Shown here piece by piece: positions 36,219-44,173 of a stretch of 64,000 bases of DNA. The notes beneath the pieces are model-generated. The model was not told the origin of the DNA. It saw nothing but the letters and a program-made list of their open reading frames with translations, and searched no databases. Origin of the DNA: Rikenellaceae bacterium (lineage in GTDB: Bacteria; Bacteroidota; Bacteroidia; Bacteroidales; Rikenellaceae). The stretch spans positions 1 to 64,000 of the forward strand of contig SUZX01000005.1 of assembly GCA_015059735.1 (NCBI GenBank). Reading direction: 5' to 3'. Numbering within the stretch: the first letter of the stretch is position 1; the number at the start of each line of letters is the position of its first letter. Position numbers and translations under genes: made by a program.

Positions 36219-38249
36219 ATGTTTACTGATTCCAAACTTACACGGACTGCCGATAATATCCGTATTTTGTCGGCGGCTATGGTAGAACGTGCTAAATCGG
36301 GACACCCGGGCGGTGCTATGGGTGGTGCCGATTTTATGACGGTGCTCTATACTGAGTTCCTGCGTTACGATCCGAATAATATGACTATGCCGTTTCGCGA
36401 TCGTTTGTTCCTCGACCCGGGACACATGTCTCCGATGTTGTACTCGACCCTTTCGTTGGCGGGTTACTACTCCTCGGAAGATTTGCAGTCGTTGCGACAA
36501 TGGGAGAGCGTTACTCCGGGACATCCTGAGGTCGATGTGTTGCGTGGTGTGGAAAACACTTCCGGCCCTCTGGGACAAGGACATGCTATGGCTCTTGGAG
36601 CTGCCATCGTAGAGCGTTTCTTGGCAACTCGTTTTGGTGAGTGGACTGCTCATAAAACCTATGCCTACATCTCCGATGGTGCAGTTGAGGAGGAGATCTC
36701 ACAAGGAGTGGGCCGTATTGCCGGACATTTGGGGCTCTCGAACTTCATCATGTACTATGATGCCAACAATGTGCAACTTTCGACAACGGTCGAAGAGGTC
36801 GATACCGAGGATATCTCCATGAAATACAAGGCATGGGGTTGGAATGTGATTGAGATCGATGGCCATGATATCGCAGCCATCCGCCAAGCATTGATCGCTG
36901 CCAATGCCGAGACCGAGCGTCCGACACTTATCGTGGGTCGTACGGTAATGGGTAAGGGAGCTCTTGGTCCTAATGGTGAAAGTTTCGAGAATAAGATCTC
37001 GACGCATGGCCAGCCGCTGACTGCTGCCGGCGCCGATTTTACGGCGACAGTGAAAAATTTGGGTGGCGATCCCGAGAATCCGTTTGCTGTTTTCGAGGAG
37101 AGTAGTGAAGTCTTTGCAGCTCGTCGTGAGGAGTTGTGTGCTTGGGCTGCGGAGTTTGCTGCTGTCGAGAAGTCGTGGCGTGCCGCGAATCCCGATTTGG
37201 CGCATAAACTCGATCAATTCTTCTCTGGAGAGACTCCCGAAATCGATTATAAATCCATTGAGGTGAAAGCCGGAGTGGCCACTCGTGCCGCCTCGGCCAC
37301 CGTATTGGGCGTTTTGGCCGAAAAGGTTGAAAATATGATCGTGGCTTCGGCCGACCTTTCGAATTCGGATAAAACCGATGGCTTCCTCAAAAAGACCAAA
37401 GCCTTTACGAAGGGTGATTTTACCGGCAAATTCTTCCAAGCTGGTGTTTCGGAGTTGACAATGGCTTGTGTAATGAACGGTATGGCTCTGCACGGCGGTG
37501 TGATTCCGGCCTGCGGAACCTTCTTCGTCTTCTCTGATTATATGAAGCCGGCGGTACGCCTTTCGGCATTGATGCGACTGCATGTCGTTTATATTTGGAC
37601 GCATGATTCGTTCCGTGTCGGTGAGGATGGTCCTACGCATCAACCGATTGAACATGAGATGCAGATTCGCTTGATGGAGCACTTGCACAACCATCGAGGC
37701 GAACGCTCGATGGTCGTATTGCGTCCGGCCGATGGCGATGAGGCGATCATGGCATGGAAAATGGCTCTTGCCGAGCAGCGCCCTGTGGCTTTGGTATTGT
37801 CGCGTCAGAATATCGACACGTTACCTTCGCTGGGTAGCAGCCGTCGCGAGGAGGCCATGCAGATCTCGAAAGGAGGTTATGTGGTGTTGGATGCCGCAAA
37901 ACCGGAAGTTGTGATGCTTGCTTCGGGTTCGGAGGTCTCGACGTTGGTTGCCGGAGCTCAATTATTGGCCGAAGAGGGTATTGCTACCCGCGTGGTAAGT
38001 ATTCCGAGCGAAGGAATCTTCCGTGATCAACCCAAGTCGTATCAGGAGAATGTTCTGCCGGCAGATGTTGTGCGTTATGGATTAACTTCGGGATTACCTG
38101 TTACGCTACAAGGGTTGGTGGGTGAGAATGGTCGGATTCATGGACTTGATCATTTCGGCTATTCGGCTCCGTATAAAGTACTCGATGAGAAATTCGGTTA
38201 TAATGCAACTACGGTAGCTGCCGAAGTGAAAGCGCTACTGGGTAAATAG
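36219..38249 (+). CDS. tkt: Transketolase
   Basis: A full-length 676-residue ThDP enzyme of the non-oxidative pentose phosphate pathway. The N-terminal part has HPGGAMGGADFM, GPLGQGHAMALG and the GDG-type motif YISDGAVEEEISQG; the pyrimidine domain has FRVGEDGPTHQPIEH; the C-terminal domain starts near residue 540 (ASGSEVSTLV). Two conserved active-site His residues appear in these motifs. Terminator after the gene. Confidence 0.97.
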   Translation: MFTDSKLTRTADNIRILSAAMVERAKSGHPGGAMGGADFMTVLYTEFLRYDPNNMTMPFRDRLFLDPGHMSPMLYSTLSLAGYYSSEDLQSLRQWESVTPGHPEVDVLRGVENTSGPLGQGHAMALGAAIVERFLATRFGEWTAHKTYAYISDGAVEEEISQGVGRIAGHLGLSNFIMYYDANNVQLSTTVEEVDTEDISMKYKAWGWNVIEIDGHDIAAIRQALIAANAETERPTLIVGRTVMGKGALGPNGESFENKISTHGQPLTAAGADFTATVKNLGGDPENPFAVFEESSEVFAARREELCAWAAEFAAVEKSWRAANPDLAHKLDQFFSGETPEIDYKSIEVKAGVATRAASATVLGVLAEKVENMIVASADLSNSDKTDGFLKKTKAFTKGDFTGKFFQAGVSELTMACVMNGMALHGGVIPACGTFFVFSDYMKPAVRLSALMRLHVVYIWTHDSFRVGEDGPTHQPIEHEMQIRLMEHLHNHRGERSMVVLRPADGDEAIMAWKMALAEQRPVALVLSRQNIDTLPSLGSSRREEAMQISKGGYVVLDAAKPEVVMLASGSEVSTLVAGAQLLAEEGIATRVVSIPSEGIFRDQPKSYQENVLPADVVRYGLTSGLPVTLQGLVGENGRIHGLDHFGYSAPYKVLDEKFGYNATTVAAEVKALLGK

Positions 38250-38269
38250 AACTTGGTTTGATACTGAAT

Positions 38270-38299
38270 GAAGAGGACGGCTAACAAGCCGTCCTCTTC
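38270..38299. terminator. Terminator between tkt and the convergent 38304 gene
   Basis: GAAGAGGACGGCT pairs with AGCCGTCCTCTTC over a four-base loop. Strong GC-rich stem, but only a short T-rich tail. Confidence 0.75.
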
Positions 38300-38303
38300 G
38301 TCG

Positions 38304-38645
38304 TCAAATGGAAAAGTAATATTTCCACATATCGTGCTGAATATAATGTGTACAACTTGTTCGCGGATTGTTTTTCGCATTCTGCTTGTAATTCGGATTT
38401 TTGTACACCGTATATTTTACACCATTGGCCATTGCATAATAACCGTCTTTTGTTTTTATGCTATATACCGTAATGCTGATATAGTCGTCGTCTCGTGTGC
38501 TGGCGGCGATGTAGTCGCCTACTTTAACATCGGTCTCGGTAGCTGTAATCTCAATACGGGATGCTTGGTTGTTGGTAGCGTGGTTGGTGGCATCGGCGAT
38601 GTTAAACATACTCGCAAATACGCATGCAATCAAAAACTTTTTCAT
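38304..38645 (-). CDS. Small exported protein of unknown function
   Basis: 113 residues with a signal peptide (MKKFLIACVFASMFNIADA). The mature part is beta-rich (RIEITATETDVKVGDYIAAS) and contains YYAMANGVKYTVYKNPNYKQN. I do not recognise a family. It lies 35 bases downstream of the Spy-like gene and may be the last member of that ECF-controlled unit. Confidence 0.6.
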   Translation of the reverse strand: MKKFLIACVFASMFNIADATNHATNNQASRIEITATETDVKVGDYIAASTRDDDYISITVYSIKTKDGYYAMANGVKYTVYKNPNYKQNAKNNPRTSCTHYIQHDMWKYYFSI

Positions 38646-38680
38646 AGCTCTTGGGGTTATATGGCAATTTCAGGGTAAAA

Positions 38681-39274
38681 TTAACGGAGATGAGCAGCTC
38701 TACCATGTTGATAAGGACGAGTCTCTCTGAGGCGTTGAATATGAGGGGTTACCGGTCTTTTATGTTGCCAAGCTGTGGGTTTCCCATAACCTTTGCCACC
38801 TTTCGGACCACGTCCGTGATGCTTTGATTGCATTCTTTGTCCCTGCTTTTTCTCCAAGTTGTAGAGTTTTTGGATTTGCTTGGGATTCATGAACGTACGG
38901 AACTCTTTGTAGTATTTTTCGCGGACATCCAACGTGGCGCGACTCATGGCAAAACGGTTGAGGATGTTTTGCTCTACCTGCTCATCGGTGAGAGGTACTT
39001 GCGGAGTGCCGGTTGCGGGGTCTGCTTTTTTGGGGCGGTGCATCTTGAATTGTTTGCGTACGGCACGCATGTCGGCTTTATAGCGTTTATAAACCTCGGT
39101 AAAGCGTGCTGCGGTTGCATCGTCCAAAGCCAAAGCTGTGGATAATTGTACGCAACGGTTTTCCATGCGCATAGCTTGTCGTTGTGCTTTTTGTTCGGGG
39201 GTCAGTTGGCTTTGTGCCATACTTTGTGCGGAGAGACACAATACTGCAACCGCAATCATCATGAATTTTTTCAT
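38681..39274 (-). CDS. Spy/CpxP-like periplasmic protein (DUF4890-type)
   Basis: The 197-residue product has a signal peptide (MKKFMMIAVAVLCLSAQSMA) and then repeated helical LTxxQ-type segments (LTPEQKAQRQAMRMENRC, LTDEQVEQNILNRF, MNPKQIQKLYNLEKK), the pattern of Spy/CpxP periplasmic chaperone-like proteins. The tail is very basic and His/Arg/Gly-rich. Encoded after an ECF sigma factor and a small membrane protein, it is the likely effector or sensor of that envelope module. Confidence 0.7.
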   Translation of the reverse strand: MKKFMMIAVAVLCLSAQSMAQSQLTPEQKAQRQAMRMENRCVQLSTALALDDATAARFTEVYKRYKADMRAVRKQFKMHRPKKADPATGTPQVPLTDEQVEQNILNRFAMSRATLDVREKYYKEFRTFMNPKQIQKLYNLEKKQGQRMQSKHHGRGPKGGKGYGKPTAWQHKRPVTPHIQRLRETRPYQHGRAAHLR

Positions 39275-39304
39275 AGTTGTAGTAGTTAAAAGTTACTAAA
39301 TAGG

Positions 39305-39619
39305 TTATTCGTAGGACAGAAAGATGTCGGCCTCATAGAGTTCCACCCAGCCTTGCAACTCTTCGTTTGTCATCGATTCGTTGTAGCTGTAAAGCAGCGT
39401 GTTGAGTTCTATTGTTAAAGGTTGTGTAGACGTCAAGAGCGCAATGCCGGTCAATACGGCAGCGGCTGCAGTTCCTCCGATCCATAGCAAAAAGCGGTGG
39501 CGGCGACGTGTTTGCAGGGCGGTAACACGTTGCATCAACTCTTGTTCGTTTCTTTCGAAAAAATCGTTCGGCAAAAGGTAAGGCATCTTTTTGTCGATAG
39601 GCTTAGAATTTTTCTCCAT
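39305..39619 (-). CDS. Small single-pass membrane protein, candidate anti-sigma factor
   Basis: 104 residues: a charged cytoplasmic N-terminus of about 43 residues, one membrane helix (RFLLWIGGTAAAAVLTGIALL) and a short periplasmic tail rich in acidic residues. Its start overlaps the sigma gene by 17 bases. No known anti-sigma domain is recognisable, and the cytoplasmic part is short for a ZAS domain. Position and topology are the reason for the call. Confidence 0.55.
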   Translation of the reverse strand: MEKNSKPIDKKMPYLLPNDFFERNEQELMQRVTALQTRRRHRFLLWIGGTAAAAVLTGIALLTSTQPLTIELNTLLYSYNESMTNEELQGWVELYEADIFLSYE

Positions 39620-40118
39620 AGTCGCAATGTGTTTTCAAATAATCTCGTATGCGTTGGCTGGCATGGTGGTAGCTTACTCGCAATGAGGCGGTTGTTGATC
39701 TTGTGATCTCGGCAATCTCCTCATAGGACATCTCGTCGTAATAACGCAACGTGAATACAACCCGTTGCTGTTCGGTAAGTGCCAATAATGCCTTTTGGAA
39801 CAGGATCGCTTCACCTTGTTCGTAGTCAACAAAGGAACTGCTTTCCAAACGACCGATAAGCACTTCGGAAAGATCCTCGGTCGAAAGCGGTTGTTTGCGG
39901 TGACGGTTCAAATGTTGATAACAGAGATGTGTCGCAATTTTATAAAGCCATCCCCGTACAGCCCTCTCTTCGCGCAACCTATGGAGCGATCGCCACGCTT
40001 GCAAGAGAGTTTCCTGCAAGATGTCCCGCGCATCTTCGTGACAAACCACCAAACGGCGGATATGCCAATAGAGCGGTTCTTGATACTGCTTGACAAGCGT
40101 GTTGAAGTCCATTTCCAT
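39603..40118 (-). CDS. ECF RNA polymerase sigma factor
   Basis: 171 residues with region 2 (LVKQYQEPLYWHIRRLVVCHEDARDILQ over about 8-37, then LLQAWRSL) and region 4 (LTEQQRVVFTLRYYDEMSYEE at about 115-135, then SLRVSYHHASQRI). First gene of a four-gene unit with a candidate anti-sigma and a Spy-like protein. I saw no consensus TAnnTTTG ahead of it, so it may be autoregulated. Confidence 0.93.
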   Translation of the reverse strand: MEMDFNTLVKQYQEPLYWHIRRLVVCHEDARDILQETLLQAWRSLHRLREERAVRGWLYKIATHLCYQHLNRHRKQPLSTEDLSEVLIGRLESSSFVDYEQGEAILFQKALLALTEQQRVVFTLRYYDEMSYEEIAEITRSTTASLRVSYHHASQRIRDYLKTHCDYGEKF

Positions 40119-40209
40119 TTATGCACGATGCTTACATATTATAAGATGCTTTTTTGCCCTGAATGTTAATTAGCGGAGTGTATTTTTTTGAAAATATTTG
40201 GATAATTAT

Positions 40210-40305
40210 GTGTAAAATTCCCGATTTTCGCAGCAAACAGACATTGGCAGATACGATGCTGCCTACCTAAGTAGGGGAATTTAGGGAGCATCGCGCAAAT
40301 ATGGC
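40210..40305. repeat. Short palindromic intergenic repeat (family member C)
   Basis: Starts GTGTAAAATTCCCGATTTTC; an outer pair GATGCT/AGCATC encloses CCTACCTAAGTAGG and GGGAATTTAGGGAG; ends CAAATATGGC. Matches the beginning of element B (16064) and the core and end of element A (7936). It lies in the 286-base gap upstream of the ECF gene. Confidence 0.6.
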
Positions 40306-40333
40306 GAATAAGTAACCCATCTGATAAAAGGAT

Positions 40334-40374
40334 TTTACCCCTGTCAGATTGATCTCTGACAGGGGTAATTTTTG
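40334..40374. terminator. Strong hairpin downstream of tRNA-Gln
   Basis: TTACCCCTGTCAGA pairs with TCTGACAGGGGTAA over six bases. The T-run (ATTTTTG) is on the plus strand, while the tRNA that would use it reads minus; no plus-strand gene lies before it. It may act in both directions or end an unseen plus-strand RNA. Confidence 0.5.
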
Positions 40375-40404
40375 TTTTCAGGGCTCATTGGATGCCCCTT
40401 TTTG

Positions 40405-40475
40405 TTGAGCTACCAGGATTCGAACCTGGAATAACAGGACCAGAATCTGTTGTGTTACCATTACACCATAGCTCA
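40405..40475 (-). tRNA. tRNA-Gln (anticodon CTG)
   Basis: The 71-base cloverleaf has acceptor TGAGCTA/TAGCTCA, anticodon loop TTCTGGT and T arm CCAGGTTCGAATCCTGG. CTG reads the Gln codon CAG. The anticodon stem is ACAGA/CCTGT with an A-C mismatch next to the loop. CCA is not encoded. It has its own promoter. Confidence 0.93.
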
Positions 40476-40493
40476 ATGGTCGTTTTGGTGTTG

Positions 40494-40523
40494 CAAAAGT
40501 AGAACTTTATTTTTCAACTACAA
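40494..40523 (-). promoter_or_regulatory. tRNA-Gln promoter
   Basis: Minus strand TTG, 19 bases, TACTTTTG, ending 18 bases before the tRNA 5' end. Confidence 0.7.
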
Positions 40524-40545
40524 AGAAAAATTGCGAAAAAAAATC

Positions 40546-40553
40546 TATATTTG
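40546..40553 (+). promoter_or_regulatory. -7 box before the nucleoside transporter
   Basis: TATATTTG 61 bases before the ATG at 40615; the nearest TTG is 12 bases away, too close for the consensus. Confidence 0.4.
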
Positions 40554-40614
40554 CCTTTGTTATGTTGTGGAGAGTGGTTTGTGAAATAGTAATTGTTGTA
40601 AAAGTCAATGGATT

Positions 40615-41895
40615 ATGAATGTAAAATTTCGACTGATCGTCATGAACTTCCTGCAATATGCCGTGTGGGGAGCTTATTTGACTTCGTTGGGATCGTATTT
40701 GGTGGGGGTTGATTTGGCCTCGCACATCGGTATTTTTTATGCAGTGCAGGGAATCGTATCACTTTTTATGCCGGCAGTGATCGGCATTGTGGCCGATAGG
40801 TGGATTCCGGCACAGCGACTGTTAGGTTTCTGTCATCTGCTGGCCGCTTTGTTTATGGGACTTGCGGGTTACTATGCGTGGTCGGCCGGTAATGATGTGC
40901 AGTTTGCTACGCTCTTTCCGCTTTATACGCTGAGTGTGGCATTTTATATGCCGACTATTGCACTTTCCAACTCGGTGGCATATAGTGTTCTTGAAGGTGC
41001 CGGTTTGGATACAGTGAAGGCTTTCCCGCCGATTCGTGTTTGGGGAACTGTGGGATTCATCTGCTCGATGTTGTTCTGCGATGCGACCGGATTCCAAACA
41101 ACCAGTTTGCAGTTTATGCAATGTGCTGTTTTGGGACTGCTACTCGGGTTCTATGCCATGACGTTGCCGGAGTGCCCTATCAGTCGTTCGAACAACAAGA
41201 AGAGTTTGGTGGAGGCTCTCGGATTGCGGGCTTTTGCTCTTTTCAAGCAGAAACGTATGGCATTGTTCTTCATCTTCTCGATGTTGCTCGGGGTTTCGCT
41301 GCAAATCACGAATGGCTTTGCCAATCCGTTTATTACTAGCTTTCGCGAGATTCCGGAGTTTGCCTCGACCTTTGGTGCCAACCATGCCAATGCGCTGATT
41401 TCACTCTCGCAGGTCTCGGAGACATTGTGCATCCTATTGATCCCGATCTGCTTGAAACGTTTCGGTATTAAAAATGTGATGCTGATGGCGATGTTTGCGT
41501 GGGTTTTGCGATTCGGTTTGTTTGGATTGGGGAATCCGGGTACAGGGGTATGGATGTTTATCCTCTCGATGATTGTTTATGGTGTGGCGTTTGACTTTTT
41601 CAACATCTCGGGATCGCTCTTTGTAAATAAGGAGACCGACACTGCCATTCGTTCCTCGGCACAAGGCTTGTTTATGATCATGACCAATGGTATCGGTGCA
41701 ACGATCGGAACGCTGGGTGCACAGGCGGTGGTCAACAAATATGTCTATTCGCAACCGACTCCCGAGGCAATGGTCGAAGGTTGGTCTGCATCATGGCTGA
41801 TTTTTGCTGGCTATGCGCTAGTTGTGGCTTTTGCTTTTGCGGTGGTATTCCGCTATAAACACGACCCGCAGGCAGTGGAACATGCGGAGAGATAG
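40615..41895 (+). CDS. Nucleoside:H+ symporter, MFS
   Basis: A 426-residue inner-membrane protein with twelve predicted helices. Opening MNVKFRLIVMNFLQYAVWGAYLTSLG and the VWGTVGFICSM stretch match the NupG-type nucleoside:proton symporters. Monocistronic. Specific substrate (purine, pyrimidine or both) cannot be read from the sequence. A terminator shared with yebC follows. Confidence 0.88.
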   Translation: MNVKFRLIVMNFLQYAVWGAYLTSLGSYLVGVDLASHIGIFYAVQGIVSLFMPAVIGIVADRWIPAQRLLGFCHLLAALFMGLAGYYAWSAGNDVQFATLFPLYTLSVAFYMPTIALSNSVAYSVLEGAGLDTVKAFPPIRVWGTVGFICSMLFCDATGFQTTSLQFMQCAVLGLLLGFYAMTLPECPISRSNNKKSLVEALGLRAFALFKQKRMALFFIFSMLLGVSLQITNGFANPFITSFREIPEFASTFGANHANALISLSQVSETLCILLIPICLKRFGIKNVMLMAMFAWVLRFGLFGLGNPGTGVWMFILSMIVYGVAFDFFNISGSLFVNKETDTAIRSSAQGLFMIMTNGIGATIGTLGAQAVVNKYVYSQPTPEAMVEGWSASWLIFAGYALVVAFAFAVVFRYKHDPQAVEHAER

Positions 41896-41955
41896 CGGAT
41901 AAGCATTTACTGCCTAATCTGTGTAAAATTACAATTGTGCAATAAACTTCCAAAA

Positions 41956-41997
41956 ACAAAGCGTCTGCCTAATTCATTTGTTAGGCAGACGCTTTGT
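41956..41997. terminator. Bidirectional terminator
   Basis: ACAAAGCGTCTGCCTAA pairs with TTAGGCAGACGCTTTGT. It ends both the nucleoside transporter and the convergent YebC gene. Confidence 0.85.
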
Positions 41998-42017
41998 AAT
42001 GTTTTAGTTGGAGCGGA

Positions 42018-42740
42018 TTATTCCTCTTCTTCTTTCATGTTGTGATAAACGTTAACCACATCGTCGTCCTCTTCCAAACGTTCTACGAGTTTCTCGACCG
42101 ATTCGCGACCTTCGGCATCCAACTCTTTGGTGTCGGTCGGAATGCGTACCGACTCTCCCGAAACGATTTCGAATCCTTTGTCGTCCAACCATTTCTGGAT
42201 CGCACCAAATGATTCGTATGCGGCATAAACCGTAATACCGTCCTCTTCGGGATAGAACTCATCAACACCCAAGTCGATCATCTCCAACTCTAACTCTTCG
42301 GGATCGCAACCCTCTGTTGCGCGGAATTTGAATACACATTTGTGTTCGAACATGAAACCTACCGATCCGCTGTTGCCCAACGTGCCGCCACATTTGTTGA
42401 AGTGCATGCGCACATTGGCTACCGTACGGTTGGTGTTGTCGGTGGCAGTCTCTACAAGGAATGCGATTCCGTGAGGACCATATCCTTCGTAGATTACCTC
42501 CTTGTAGTCCGCAGCATCTTTCTCGGTGGCGCGCTTGATGGCACGTTCGATATTCTCTTTGGGCATGTTCTCGGCTTTGGCATTCTGAATCAAAATGCGC
42601 AGACGAGTATTTCCCGAGGGATCGGAACCTCCGGCCTTAACAGCGATTTCGATTTCTTTTCCCAATTTCGTAAACGTGCGGGCCATGTGTCCCCAACGCT
42701 TCATTTTCCGCGCTTTGCGGTATTCAAAGGCTCTTCCCAT
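42018..42740 (-). CDS. YebC/PmpR-type transcriptional/translational regulator
   Basis: A 240-residue full-length YebC family protein: N-terminal RWGHMARTFTKLGKEIEIA, then KAGGSDPSGNTRL, NMPKENIERAIKRA and YEGYGPHGIAFLVE. These proteins bind DNA or ribosomes; a recent view is that some help translate proline-rich stretches. A TACCTTTG box on the minus strand at 42775-42782 is its probable promoter. Confidence 0.95.
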   Translation of the reverse strand: MGRAFEYRKARKMKRWGHMARTFTKLGKEIEIAVKAGGSDPSGNTRLRILIQNAKAENMPKENIERAIKRATEKDAADYKEVIYEGYGPHGIAFLVETATDNTNRTVANVRMHFNKCGGTLGNSGSVGFMFEHKCVFKFRATEGCDPEELELEMIDLGVDEFYPEEDGITVYAAYESFGAIQKWLDDKGFEIVSGESVRIPTDTKELDAEGRESVEKLVERLEEDDDVVNVYHNMKEEEE

Positions 42741-42774
42741 AATATTTAGTTGTTATATTTTTTCATTCGTGATG

Positions 42775-42782
42775 CAAAGGTA
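42775..42782 (-). promoter_or_regulatory. -7 box of the YebC gene
   Basis: Minus strand TACCTTTG, 34 bases before the ATG at 42740; no clear TTG partner. Confidence 0.45.
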
Positions 42783-42893
42783 TAAAAAACGAAAGGAAAA
42801 TGAAAAAATAGAAATAGAAAATGAACTTTTGCTCGGATCTCCCGCGTTTTTATTTGACTTTATTCTTCCCGACGAACGGCTGAATATTCATCG

Positions 42894-42926
42894 AAAAAGC
42901 GATTGCGAATATTTCGCAATCGCTTT
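42894..42926 (-). terminator. tRNA-Thr terminator
   Basis: Minus strand AAAGCGATTGCGAA pairs with TTCGCAATCGCTTT and runs into T-rich sequence, just after the tRNA. Confidence 0.8.
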
Positions 42927-42929
42927 CAG

Positions 42930-43001
<72 letters not shown>

Positions 43002-43022
43002 ATCTCTTTTGTTTTGGTGGCA

Positions 43023-43052
43023 CAAAAATACACAAGAAAAATGAAAAGACAA
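43023..43052 (-). promoter_or_regulatory. tRNA-Thr promoter
   Basis: Minus strand TTG, 19 bases, TATTTTTG, ending 21 bases before the tRNA 5' end. Confidence 0.7.
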
Positions 43053-43082
43053 AAAAAATGAACGATTTTCATAATTATTTTC

Positions 43083-43090
43083 TATTTTTG
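43083..43090 (+). promoter_or_regulatory. -7 box before the threonine dehydrogenase gene
   Basis: TATTTTTG 37 bases before the ATG at 43128, without a clear TTG. Divergent from the tRNA-Thr promoter. Confidence 0.4.
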
Positions 43091-43127
43091 TACCAGTTTT
43101 ACTACTTAAATCTAATGAACTAACTTC

Positions 43128-44084
43128 ATGAAACGTATTTTAATTGTTGGAGCCGGAGGTCAGATCGGTTCTGAATTAACAACTTATTTGCGTAAAACGT
43201 ATGGTGGAGCCAATGTTGTGGCTACCGATATGCGTGAATGTCCTGCTTTGGGTGAGGATGGGCCATTTGAGATCTTGAACGCTTGTGATGCTGAAGCCGT
43301 GGCTTCGGCAGTGTCGCGTCATAAGATCGATGCGATCTTCAATTTGGTAGCTTTACTCTCGGCTGTTGGCGAGCAAAACCCTCAAAAAGCATGGGCTATC
43401 AATATGGGCGCTTTGAATAACGCCTTGGAAGTTGCCCGCCAGTATAACTGCGCACTTTTTACTCCTTCGTCGATCGGGGCTTTCGGCCCGACATCGCCTA
43501 AGGATAAGACTCCGCAGGATACTATCATGCAACCTACTACAATTTACGGTGTTTGCAAAGTGACCGGTGAGTTGTTGAGCAACTACTATTATACTCGTTT
43601 TGGCGTCGATACTCGTTCGGTGCGCTTCCCTGGCTTGATTTCCAACGTTACGTTGCCGGGTGGCGGTACTACCGACTATGCTGTGGAGATCTACTACGAG
43701 GCAATCAAGTCGGGTAAATTTACCTGCCCGATTCCGGAGAATGTCTATATGGACATGATGTACATGCCCGATGCGTTGCGTGCCTGCGTTGAGTTGATGG
43801 AGGCTGATCCTTCGAAACTCGTACACCGCAACAGTTTCAACGTAACAGCCATGAGCTTTACTCCCGAAACCATCTATGCCGAGATCAAGAAACGTATGCC
43901 CGACTTCACAATGGACTACAATGTCGATCCCGTGAAGAAGGCGATCTCCGAGAGTTGGCCCAACTCGATCGATGATACATGCGCTCGCGAGGAGTGGGGT
44001 TGGAAACCCGAATGGGATCTTTCGAGTATGACCGACGACATGTTGGAGCATATCCGTCGCAAGTTTGCATCGGAAAATAAATAA
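43128..44084 (+). CDS. SDR-type L-threonine 3-dehydrogenase
   Basis: A 318-residue extended short-chain dehydrogenase. NAD motif VGAGGQIGSELTTYLR at residue 6; catalytic Ser in TPSSIGAFGP and YGVCK (Tyr-x3-Lys) near residue 145; the PGLISNVTLPGGGTTDYAVE region is the part I link with threonine dehydrogenases of this fold. The enzyme oxidises threonine to 2-amino-3-oxobutyrate. It lies beside tRNA-Thr, which I consider coincidental. The alternative is a generic UDP-sugar epimerase, which I consider unlikely. Terminator follows. Confidence 0.83.
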   Translation: MKRILIVGAGGQIGSELTTYLRKTYGGANVVATDMRECPALGEDGPFEILNACDAEAVASAVSRHKIDAIFNLVALLSAVGEQNPQKAWAINMGALNNALEVARQYNCALFTPSSIGAFGPTSPKDKTPQDTIMQPTTIYGVCKVTGELLSNYYYTRFGVDTRSVRFPGLISNVTLPGGGTTDYAVEIYYEAIKSGKFTCPIPENVYMDMMYMPDALRACVELMEADPSKLVHRNSFNVTAMSFTPETIYAEIKKRMPDFTMDYNVDPVKKAISESWPNSIDDTCAREEWGWKPEWDLSSMTDDMLEHIRRKFASENK

Positions 44085-44098
44085 TCAATAAAACTTTT

Positions 44099-44129
44099 GG
44101 GCGACGGAATTAACCGCCGCCCTTTTTTT
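44099..44129 (+). terminator. Terminator of the threonine dehydrogenase gene
   Basis: GGGCGACGG pairs with CCGCCGCCC (one A-C mismatch) and is followed by a seven-T run. Confidence 0.85.
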
Positions 44130-44173
44130 GTCTATTACGTATTAGGCAAAACTTATCATACCTCTATTTCATT

